From assembly GCF_932276165.1 (NCBI RefSeq), contig NC_064008.1, forward strand, positions 2,795,001-2,859,000: a stretch of 64,000 nt of DNA. The letters run 5' to 3'. Position 1 is the first letter of the stretch. Every line of letters begins with the position of its first letter. Under the pieces are notes generated by a model. The model was not told the DNA's origin and searched no databases. It saw nothing but the letters and a program-made list of their open reading frames with translations. The translations under genes were made by a program, and so were the position numbers. Source of the stretch: Plutella xylostella. Its lineage: Eukaryota; Arthropoda; Insecta; Lepidoptera; Plutellidae. Shown piece by piece: positions 36,401-48,400 of the stretch.

Positions 36401-39400
36401 AAATAAAATTCTCTTTTACTCTAACTTCACTTCATCATCCTCGGTATATTGCAACTATCCTCCTTTTTATGCCTCCGTAGGATATCCGTCGTTCCCTGTC
36501 CTTACCATACGATCGCTGAAAAGTGGGATTTCAGCGATCGTATGGTCCGTATCACTTCGACTTAACTTTGCGGTTGGATATTAAAATTTATGTCAAGATG
36601 CAGAATAATTATAAATCTCATAATCATTAACCATCATCACATCTCCACTGCCGGGGCATGGGTCTCCTTCCAATGAAGGAAGGGATTAGGCCTAGTCTAG
36701 TACTCTGTCCCAGTGTGGGTTAGTGGACCCCAACACAAGCAAGCTTGTGCTGACAGAGTTGACGGGTAATTGGGCAACCCGACTGTCAGATGTTTTCAAG
36801 CTGCCCGAAGGTCTCTGAGTAGGCTTAACGACTGCTATCGATTTTATTAAAATCATAATGCTTACGATTATGCTTCTTGACATACATCAAGATCTGAATA
36901 TACAAGATGCTCCTGGTTTATTGAATCTGCATCCAACTCCTCAGATGCAGACGTACTCAGATGGTTTAGATCTTTAAAAACTTCGGCAATGTGGTCATAC
37001 CATCTTACAAGTCGGTCTTCCATAGTAACAAGGAGATATCCTGGGGTTTGTTGCAAAGTTTATTTGATTCTTTCTATAGATCCTTCATGGCAGCCGCTGT
37101 TTGTTTTCTCCAAGATATAGAATCAGACTAGCAGCTATGATCCTTTTTTAAATTACGTTAGTTATTTTGTTCACAAAGAAAATATTCGTACGCAACTCGT
37201 GCTTCTTTAGAATGGTAGTATAGTTCGATGTTAAGTCTTCCTTGGAGAGTTGATCATATGCCATGTTCCTTTAGACATCCATTCTTTCTTTAAGTGTTCC
37301 TTGTGCCTTATTATTTCTTCGCAAGTTTTTTAAAACATGTCTTTAATGCCAGTGCAGTTATCTTTGATTGAGGCGCGTCGCCCACACTTAGTAGGTTGAT
37401 GGTATTTGTTGTGGATCTGGATACTAAGTTATCTTCTGACTTCTGGGTCCTGCAGCTTATTTACAGCGACATCTTTGGCAGATATTGTGGCCTGCTTCTG
37501 AGCTCCCGCTATCGTGAAGCAGATTTTTCCAACGACTAAGTGGTGATCACTCTTGACTTTAGCAACCCTTCTTAAGTATTTCTAACATCTAGAAGTGAAT
37601 GTCTTCATTTTCGAATAATCAAAATGTGGTCGATTTGGTTCCCGGTCCGACAGTCGTGTGAGAACCAAGTCACCTTGTGACATTCCTTTGGAGTTACCAC
37701 CACCGAAAATTAGCCATTAACAATCCTTAGGCATCGTCACTCGCTTATCAAATCGGGCGTAACTTGTATGAATCTGATAGATGTTTGAGAGTCGACCGAC
37801 GCTGCTTATGGATTGTTAATTGCTAATGTGACTTGCCCACACTAATATACGGTGCCGATACATGGACGATGACCAACGAAACTGTGCACCGAATCAGAGT
37901 TCCACAAAGAGCTATAGAGCGAGCCATGTTAAGTATTTCGCTTAGACGTATTCCCAACGTGGTGATCCGTCAAAAAGGGGAAAGTGTTCAACGTCGGTAT
38001 GCGGGTCGCCGAACTGAAATGGGAGTGGCAGGACACTTGGCTCGTGGGGGGACGGAAGGTGGAAAAAGTAACAGAATAGTGGCCAAGAGACGGAACAAAA
38101 ACAGTTTGAATCCTTTCTGCCAAATAAAATTTGAACTGTTTTATTAAAAACTTATATTCTATGAAACAACTCAGACAGTTTGAGTCCTTTCTGCTAAATA
38201 CAAATTGACTTCTTCAATCAATAAGTATTTCGCTAAAACGACTCAAGACGGTTTCCTAGTCCTTTCTGCTAAATACAAATTGTCTTTTTTCAATGAATAA
38301 GTATTTCTCTAAAACGACTCAGACGGGTTGAGTCCTTTCTGCTAAATACAAATTGTCTTTTTTTAATGAATACGTATTTCTCTAAAACACTCAGAGCGCT
38401 TGAGTCTTTTATGAAAAACTAAATTTTTCATGGTTTCATAGGAAATGCGTTTCTGTAAAAGGACTCAAACAGTTTGAGTCCTTTATGTGAAACTAAAAAA
38501 TGTGTGTTTCATACAATGTGGGTTGGTCCCCCACATCAAAAAAGTATGTTGTAGTTGGTTTTTTACTGTGTTTGTTTTCTTGACAGGTAGACCCTACATT
38601 AAATAGCATGTTCTAGTATATAACTCAATTTTGACGAAGTTGTGGATTGAGGCCTTTCTGCGTAACTACGTCCAATTATTTGGCTTTTACCCTTAAATTT
38701 GGGGACCACACCATAGACAAATCCTAATTTAAAAAATGATTTCAATAGATGGTGTGATTTTATGTTGGGTAACTCAGAATAAGAAGTGATGATATCTCAG
38801 AATAATAATGGTTAATGGTGCTATTCCGCTGAGCATCGAAACCGGTGGGACGTTAATGAAAAGTGATCATGGAAATGCACCAGGGTAGACCCTGCTCCTA
38901 GAACAAGGCATGAGTTTGTGATTTGTGTGCGTGAAAAGCGAGGATGGAAACTTTGAATATTTTCTTGATTTTTTTATTATTGATGCAATAACATATAATT
39001 AGTATTATTCTGAGTTACCCACCGAAGTCACCCCGTGGCAGGTTGACTAGATAGGTACTTTTGCAAATCACGCCATATATCGTTGTTTTTATTAGTGGCT
39101 ACTGTCTATAGAAGAAATTCCGTCATTGACAATTTTACGTTACGAATGAATTTAGTAAACCCAGTAAACCTAACTAATCCAGAGGAAACCTAAAATATCC
39201 TTCTCTCTCTCTTTGAAAAACATACTTAATAGCCCAAACTCGATTCTATTCTATTCTCTGTGGGGGTGTAAGTACCTGCACCTGGCTCTCTCAAGTGGAA
39301 CCTTTGTGCATATCCCCAAGGTCTAAACTGCCTTCCTAAGCTTGAACCATTTCCCACCACGCTGGTCCACTGCGGGTTGGTGGGTTCACATATCTAGATG

Positions 39401-42400
39401 TGCTAAATCTAGATATGCAGGTTTCCTCACGATGTTTTCCTTAACCGTTAGAGCGATGGTATACATTGTACTTAAGTTAAAAGAACTCATTGGTACATGT
39501 CAGCGCCGTGATTCGAACCCGCATCTCTTGCGTGAGAAGCGGGCGCTTACCCGACTGAGCTACCACCGCGCCCAAACTCGATGCTTTTAGCTATTACATC
39601 TTTGAAATAAAATTCAGTCACCTCCGTGTTACTGCCCTCATCAGATCCTCACGAGACCATGCCTCAACCAGCACCATGAGACTGTGTTTTTGAATCCTAA
39701 CCTAATCTTCCTACGTATTTTCATCACTTAGATCCATTCACTATATTCCTGCTCCTCATCCCAGGGCCGTGGGGAGGCACGTCAGCTTTTTAAAGACATC
39801 AGCAGCAGACTAATAGAAGTCTCAAGGGACCCTAGGGCTGGCACTTACCTATCACAAAGGCTAAGCATCGCTATATAGCGGGGTAACGCGGCCAGCGTCT
39901 TGGGTACCCTACCCGACAGTGGCAGCGATCTGGCCAGCATCTTCTTTTTAGTTTAATTTTAATTTTATATTAGTGAGTTTTAGTTAGGCATTAATAATTA
40001 TAATTTAATCAAGAAGTACCATGGACTTAACTAATAAAAAACATTATCATTTAATTTATTGAATATAGTATAAGCATTATGCTTCCTCAATTTCAAATCA
40101 AATTATGTTGGTGTCATAAAAGTGGAAAAAGTGCAATGACAACCAATGTGCAGTGATTTTGTGTCTGTACACAATTAGATCGCGAGCTGTCAGTGCCGCC
40201 TAAACCGACGTGACCCTTCTTTGGAGGCCACCGGCCGACTGAGTCAAACGTCGCTTGTGTTTATGATTTTATAACACAGAAAGCCGCCATAGATATTTGT
40301 ATGAAGATTTGAGGGAAAAAAATTGCTCAAGTTTGGGATTAATTTACACAAAATAGGTGTGTGTTTATTAAAAAACAAGGTATTTACCGCCTAGTCCAAG
40401 CATTTATCTTTATAATTTGATAAGAATCATATGAAAATTCTTGATAATTACGACACAGTTGTTACAATACGGGAGTGTGATTTACTGGTTTTTCGTAATT
40501 AATTTACAGTTATCCATAAGCATTTACTTAAATTCGAATGATTCAGCACCTAGCTAGACTCTTCGGCTACCTGTGTGATTTTTTTCAAGGCTGTAGAGCA
40601 TCATTTACTACATAATTCTATGACAATGCCAACCCTCGATTGCCTATTGCGGACCCTTAAGGTTATTTATTATTTCGGTACTTATTTAAGTTAAATCGTT
40701 CGCTGAAAATGCTGATCCTAACGTTATTTATATTTACCCTTAGTTTCAGTGGAGTAAAACCCCTATCATATTGGTAAGACTACAATAAAACCAACTTGGC
40801 AACATAAACAATTGCCAACACCAAAGTTTATTAGGACAACAATAAAATTATTATTCTTTGTATTTACCAAGTTAATTACTGAAATTATTTTAATCACCGA
40901 TTGTTTGTGCCGGACTAGCGTACATTACCTATCTCTTTTGCTGACAGGACATACCTAATATAATTTTTACTTTCTCCGTAACTGTATCAAAAATGGGTAA
41001 GGGTAGCGTATACCCACTTTAACACAGATGTCTCTCTGAGAGCATAATTTAAGGTGGAACGTGAGGTCCCTGCCTAATATGTACTTTCAAATACTTCAGA
41101 GCAGAGCTGTGTCAATCCTTCATTCTATGTGATTCGATCATTCAAGAATAGATTTGTGAGGTGATCCGGGCCATATAGTTCATTAGTATTTTCTTCGTTT
41201 GATTGTACTAAAGATTTATAAATGATCATACATTGGATTGTTCATTCATTCGAATCGAATCAATATCTTATTGATTCGATTCGATCGTTGAATTGATTGA
41301 ATGGTGGTCAGATTGCTACTGACTCCTGGTCGTCGTAATGTTATAATATCGTTCATTATAATGATATAAAATCAGTATACTCAACACTATTCGTCGGTCA
41401 AAGATAAAGACATATAGAAATGATCGTTTAAACCTGATCTATGATCATTGTAAACAAACGATTGCCATCATCAATACTTCAACAAGATCCAGTTCATTGA
41501 TTGGATCACTCTAATGAAACAAGAATTTACCGATCAGTCATTCGTTCAGTTCTACGTCGTTCATCAGTTCTTATGCCTGCTTAATGTAGAAATAATTCAC
41601 AGCGGTAACCGTGAAAAGTTTCTTGGAAAATCGTCACAAATTTTAGTCATGCGTGACTAATGGTCACGCAATCGGAATTGATATGTATAATTATTTGTGT
41701 GTGTGGAGTAATTAATAAGGAAAATAATATCAATAGTTTAACATAACAAGCCTAGTTATAGCGTAGCTGTACGATATTAAATCGAATTAATAGGTACCTA
41801 CTTCCAATTAATAAGAAAGAGACTGCAATTTTATATGTAATCACGATTTAAGGATAGGTGGTAGCTCAGTCGGGTAAGCGCCCGCTTCTCACCCAAGAGA
41901 TGCGGGTTCGAATCCCGGCGCTGACATGTACCAATGAGTTCTTTTAACTTAAGTACAATGTATACCATCGCTCTTACGGTGAAGGAAAACATCGTGAGGA
42001 AACCTGCATATCTAGATTTAGCACATCTAGATATGTGAACCCACCAACCCGCAGTGGACCAGCGTGGTGGGAAATGGTCCAAGCTTAGGAAGGCAGTTTA
42101 GACCTTGGGGACATGCACAAAGGTTCCACTCGAGAGAGCCAGGTGCAGGTACTTACACCCCCACAGAGAATAGAATAGAATAGAATAGATTTAAGGATTG
42201 CTAGAAGCTACTTTTTTAGAATTGAAATCTTTATAGATTAAAATAAGAAGGAAGTTTAATTTTGTAAATTGCAAAGCGTTGACACAAATTTAATGAAAAT
42301 TTTAATAATCTTTCCATATAAGTATGCAGAAAGTACCCGGACCGCATAGGATCTGAGGAGGTCATACTACAAGAAGATGCTTTGTAGGGTAAAAGGTGAA

Positions 42401-45400
42401 TGGCCGTTTCCACTTCCCGCCAGAGGGCGCCGCGCAGGCCGCCATTGATCCACTGAGCGACCTCCGCGATCGACAACCGAAAATAGACCCTATAATCACT
42501 CATTTACGTAACCTCTAGCCTTCTTTCTGTCTTTCAGAGGTCGGTTTGTAAGTGACGTTTTTAGAGGAGTAAATTAGTTGTTTGAGAAAATTATCCATAG
42601 ATCCTGAGATCCTATGCGGTCCTGGTAGGTACCTGGTACTTTCTGGATGAGGAAACGTTTTATTTATAATTTATATACGGTTGAAATAATTTAGCAATTT
42701 ACTTTGCCTACCTTTTTTGCAACTCTCGTTATTATAATTTTGATCTTAAGTATTAATGCTTACTTTAATATAATTAGTAACAACGGTCTGAAAGTTATAG
42801 CCATTTTGGGATCGATTATAATTAATCGATCAAAGTGAAAGAAATTATGATCCCTATTGTGAAATTCATCCAAATTCAATTCCATACTATAGAACAGAGT
42901 TCCTAATTTACTTCAGATTCTATTATTATACTCGCGAGCAATGAAAATGATGTGCCATATTAAATAAATAAAAGGGTCCAGTGACATAGCACTAAAACCA
43001 AATTACTCCTTAACGGAAAGCCGCCTAGATAATCTGAACTATTACCTAATTACCTATTATTAATTTAGAAACACAAATTGATAATCCTAACATAGTTTAT
43101 AAAAAACAGTTGGTTGGTAGGTCAGTTTTATAAAGGGTGTTACTAAAGTGGACTCATGAATTTCTAAAATGTCTAGAACTGAACAATGACCCTCTGAATT
43201 TTTAACAAACTAAAAGATACGTATACGTAGTAGAAGAAATGTAAATTAATTAGCTTTAAATAATTAACTATAATACCTAAGTAAGTACTTATTTTAAGCA
43301 ATTTATATTTTTATCTGTCTCTTCCGCCTGCACAAACTCTAAAATTAACTCCGTTGACACAATTTCGAAACTCTCCGAAAGTTCAGACATTTCTGAAATT
43401 CAGAACTACAGTTCTGAAAATAGTTTATATAAAAGTAGTGTACTTAATTATTTCTTTGAAGTTCCCTAAAGTATAAACTTTGTTTCCCTTGAATCTTGAA
43501 GACTTCCTTGGTTGCTTATACTTACCACTTTTTGGTGAAGGACTCCACCAACAACCCAGGGAAGCTTTCTTGCTATATATTTTTTTAAATAAATGCCTAG
43601 TCAACAAGAATAAGCCTATGAAATCAGAATTTCTCGAAAAAAAAAACACGCGTTTTTTGACAATCTGATTTTATTTCCGGACTTAGATATAATTATAAGG
43701 TTATGGCTTAGTATACTTACTACTGTATTTTGCAACAGTTTTTGAATTTGGTAAACGTGCCCCATAATGAAGAGATAGGTACCTACAATATCTTGACTAG
43801 ACAAAAAAGAAGCACCGCACTAAACTGCAGTAAGTATAAGTTCGTCTACAATACATGAGTATCTCCCTTTACAAGAGTGGTGTTCAGTCAAGCCTGACTG
43901 ATGTAATTCAAGATGTCTACCGGCTATCAGATATAATCTTATAATCGTGTTCTAGGTTGTAGAACATTACCAGTATAGAAGTACCTACAGATTGTTGCAA
44001 AAGTGGCACCTATAGTAACCCAAAATGGGGTGCCTCTGGAGGTCATTCATCATAAAGGTTGTCTGGTAGAGATTGCTATAAGCAATAAGGCCGCCTTTTT
44101 GTACTGTTCTAATTTTTAAGTTTTATTTTGTATTGTTTCTGTTTTTTGGTGCAAATAAAGAGGATTGTATTGTATTGTATTGTATTGTCATTCTGAACAA
44201 CCCTTTTGTGACTAAATTTGCACGAGCTCTCTGTTATCTATCTACAGTCAAAGAAGAAAATTTCTTACTAATAATTTTATTATCCAATCCACCACAAAAA
44301 AGATTTCCTTTGTCCAAATTCAGGAGGATAAAAGGTGGATTACGTAGGCTTCATCCTCAATAGGATTATCGTCTAAATATGCCACATAGACAGTTTTGAT
44401 TTACACGTGTTTTGTGTAGTAGGGACCGGTACCTACAGGGTGTTGCAAAATGAAAATAAAATAACTAAGTCTCTGAACAACTTTTATGAAAATTCGTAAA
44501 AATATATTTCCTTCATCATAAAAACTGGCAGTCTGACTTTTTAATTCTTAGTATGAGTAGCATTTTTTACGCAGATTTATAAAATTCGGAGAAAAAAAGG
44601 TATTCATGGTTTCTTTCGGCTTACATTGTAGCATTGGAACTGTAGTGTTGGTGTTTTTGGTCTGGTTTTGGTACATTTATTATCTAATCTACCTGCAGGA
44701 TTTTTGTTTTTGTGATTTCTTCGTACCTGACTCATAGAAAGCAGATTGGATCTATAACGTTTTACTACGCAGTAAAAATTCATCAACGCAGTTAAATAAG
44801 ACAATAACTCTGTAGTAATAGACGGTAAAAATGCCAAAATTATCCTACCAACAATTACAGTTTTACTTACAGTGCGGGTGCGTGGTAATAAAGACTACAA
44901 TCAAATGTCTCGAAGCACATGATATTTTTTTTCAGACAACGATTTAGATCTCTATATTTATATTTAATATGTATCTATCTATGTATTTGTGTAGATATAT
45001 CAGTTGTCCGATACCCATATTACAGGCTCTGCCTAGTTTGGGGCGGATGGCCGTGTGTGAGATGTCCCCACATATTTATTTATTTATCTAAGAAGATGTA
45101 GATAGTCACAGTTGGATTAAGTGTAATAGGTTAATCAGGAATGCCTTATCTTTGTCGGTGACCATATTGTAATCTGTCTCATGATTTGTTTTAATAATTT
45201 CTGTAAGTTTCATAGCTAATACATTAATAATTATTTGTAATCTTGCATTGCGGGTAGCCGGTAGTGGTTGGATGAGGAATGCCGAGGACCGAATGTTGTG
45301 GCGCTCCTTGGGAGAGGCCTATGTCCAGCAGTGGATGATTATTGGCTGATGATGATGATGAATCTTTCATTTAAATGCATAGATGATGCGTAAGAGCTTC

Positions 45401-48400
45401 GTATTCTGCCGAATACTCAATTTGGCCAAACGAAAACCAATTATATCGTAACAGCATCAGATGTGATTTAGGGATGAATCCCGGAGTATAGTAAGCCCAA
45501 TCAGAATATTTTTAGTCTACTAGATGCTATAATAAGTGGGGAATCTGTCATAACAGTTTTTGCTTACATTAATAAATCTTTCAGGAAGTTTTCCAGCCTT
45601 TGGTCCACATCTGTTCGATGTCTATTTTCAGTTGATGTGGGTTAGCGGGGAAGCTTTTGTTCTTTAAATTTAATATTACTTATAAAGTTATATCTTTTTA
45701 TCGCGATTGTTTTTTTCGTGTCAAAAGATTATTGAGGTATTATATAGCAGTTATTTATGTATAGCTGATATTTTAAGAAAATTACAATTAAGTAATAGTT
45801 ACTTGAAATACCTAGGTGTACATACTTTACAATACCTTGTATATGTATAGACTTTATAGACGTAAGTACCTTATACTTTTTACAGTTTGAAGAAATCGTG
45901 GAAAATTACATGTATTCCTCATAAAATTTTCATTGAGAAAACTATTTTACATTGCATTGCAACAATTTCTTTTGCCAAACTTTCGTTCCAAATTAAATCA
46001 AAGTTAGCATTTCACTTTCACTGCACAAAACACCGTAAACAAACATTTCCACAGAGGTCAGTGACAAACAGTTTGCTGCAAAACGGAAGGAATGTAGTTG
46101 GCTGTATACCAAGACCAACCTTTGCCTCTACCGCTCAATCTGAAAAAAGTTGTCGCTCATTAGCAGAATTTCAGAACGAAGTTCTGCATCCAACAGGTGT
46201 GGCTCTACAATCACGAACGTGCCTATGTTTCTGAACGACACCTGTCATGGCGACTGGCTTCCCGCCAAATCGTGACAGAAGTTGGCGCCAAAACTAGAAG
46301 TGGACTGTAAAGTGATTATTGCTTCCGAGTAAGTACAGTTCCGGTTGTTTCCAATTACTGGTGCTGTTGATGTTGAATGGGGGAATCCCTGGCCGGAGGT
46401 GGTTGCCAAAAGACAAGCTTTTCGTTGGCGCTTCTTGGAGACTACCTTGACTATGCATGTAAGTATTGCTAGAGTGTCTTGAAGGGAAATGTTTACATTG
46501 ACTTCTTAGTAATTAAAAATTACTGATCATTTGATGACTTTATGTACTCAAGTAGGCTTGTCTCAGGGCTCATCCTAAGTCGGTCCTTTCTTCTTGTTCT
46601 AGTTTTCATAGAATCTTTAAATGATGGCTCTGGTACCCTACAATAACATTATTTAATGTGCAATAAGATTGAATCCAAATGACGTTTGCGTAATATTGAA
46701 TATTAACCCTAGACGATGAATTATATTGCACAATTATCAATATTGCGCAATATAATTGATCGTCTAGGGGCCGCCTAAAAGCGCTTCCGATTGGGGAGTA
46801 GTTTATTTTGTCTTTCGTCAAGAATAATGGCAATCTTTTTAAGTACATTATGTATTATTTCTTGAGGTACCTACTTAATCTCCATAGGCGTAATAGTACC
46901 TATACATATTGCTAAATTATAAAAGCCGTTGAAATCAAGTACTTAGTAACAAAATAGGCAGAATGACAAATGCATTCAGCAGTATTTTATTGAGAGCTCA
47001 GACAATTAGTGCTGGGAAGCAGGAAGACGGTCGTTAGCGGGATCACCTGCAATGCGGCCTGTGACGGCCCTTTGTTGATAGACGCCTTCGTTTTATGCTA
47101 TCCTGGTACCTACCTGGTATAATTGGAATTCAAAATGTTTTAATATTAACGTGGTAAGTATAACTTTATTTATGAGATGAACGTTCACAGCAATGGCAGG
47201 TACCTATTTAAAACCGTTTTATGTCCATCTGTTATGAATATGATTAATAATTTCGATCTTAGCAAATTCCTTCACAAAGTGTATATACAGTCATGTTGTT
47301 GATGTTGTCTACATTGCATATACTTAGCTATACCCCGCGTTGTTTATCTAAAATGACCACCTATGATGAAACACAATCACTGCCACTTTTCATGAAATAC
47401 CGAGGACTGGTACTTAGTAACTTTCATACGATTTTGACAGGTTGTAACTTTAATGTGTCAAAATTGTATGAAAGTAACTGCGAGGGGAGCACGAGCGGGG
47501 CGAGCGGGGGACAGATACCGGCACAAACTCGTTCACATTACTCCGGGCCCGGTCGTTCCACCGGCAATTCGTAGTGACAAAACGTTCGGTAGAAATGCCG
47601 GGCTCGGCAAAAATGCCGGACCCGGGATAATGTGAATAGCTTCATATAAATTGTACAGCCACTAGCTCTTCCGGCAGATTTACCGGCGCGGCAGATCTGC
47701 CGGTCCGGCGTAGTGGGAACGCTGCCGTCAGTCATTGGTAGATAGAGTTCTTGAAAGTGGCAGTAAAGCTAAAAATAAAACAATGGAGTAGCTGTTAAAA
47801 TTGTAAGTGTATTTGCCCATATTAGGTATTTGTGATCAATGATCAATGGATTTGGGTTATTTAAGGGTCAGTAATGTAATGTTACCATCAGTTTCATTGA
47901 AATTTTCATAAAACAAATTAAAACAGATATCTAAGAAACGTAGGTACAAGCAGAAATACCTACTAGGAGTACAGAAGATCTAGGAGATTCTACAAAGAAT
48001 GAAGGATGCCTCTCTACAGCATTCACATACATTTCTCATAGTGTTCTGAATGCAAAGCACCCAATAAGAGTACGGCAAGGCCCATACGTGCCACTCATAC
48101 TGAATTTCAGGCTCTTGATATAGCATTATTTATGTATGTGCACTGAATTTTGCAGTTTGAACAGTGAAAATACTTCTTGGATTCGAATCTTGTCATTCAG
48201 GATTGTCTCAATGTTGTGATTCTTGGATGTCAGAGGGAGGGCTTTTTGTAATCGGTAAAATTCCATTTCAATCGGCGATAACATCCCTTATGTTATAAGA
48301 TAACAGAGTATCTGTGTGAATGTTGGTGGTCAAGTTACCTCGCAATGCGTAAAAGATTTGTCAGATAGATTTTTCAAGCTTTATTCTAACTTTAAAAAAA

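Larger units (their letters stand above)
35374..38676. mobile_element. 3.3-kb TIR element with internal tandem arrays
   Basis: Ends ATTGGACGTAGTTACGCAGA inverted, continuing AAGG(A/C)CTCAA(C/T)CCACA, flanked by TA. The subterminal motif AGAAAGGACTCAA recurs. The interior holds a 188-bp array, an RTE endonuclease relic, an RTE polymerase scrap and a ~73-bp array. No intact transposase. Confidence 0.75.

Noticed and set aside
41856..41930. Possible tRNA gene
   Set aside because: It has A and B boxes but no acceptor-stem pairing; flanking duplications and tail show a SINE.
45887..46234. 115-codon plus-strand open frame
   Set aside because: No recognisable domain, no coding composition and no splice context; deep inside brp intron 1.
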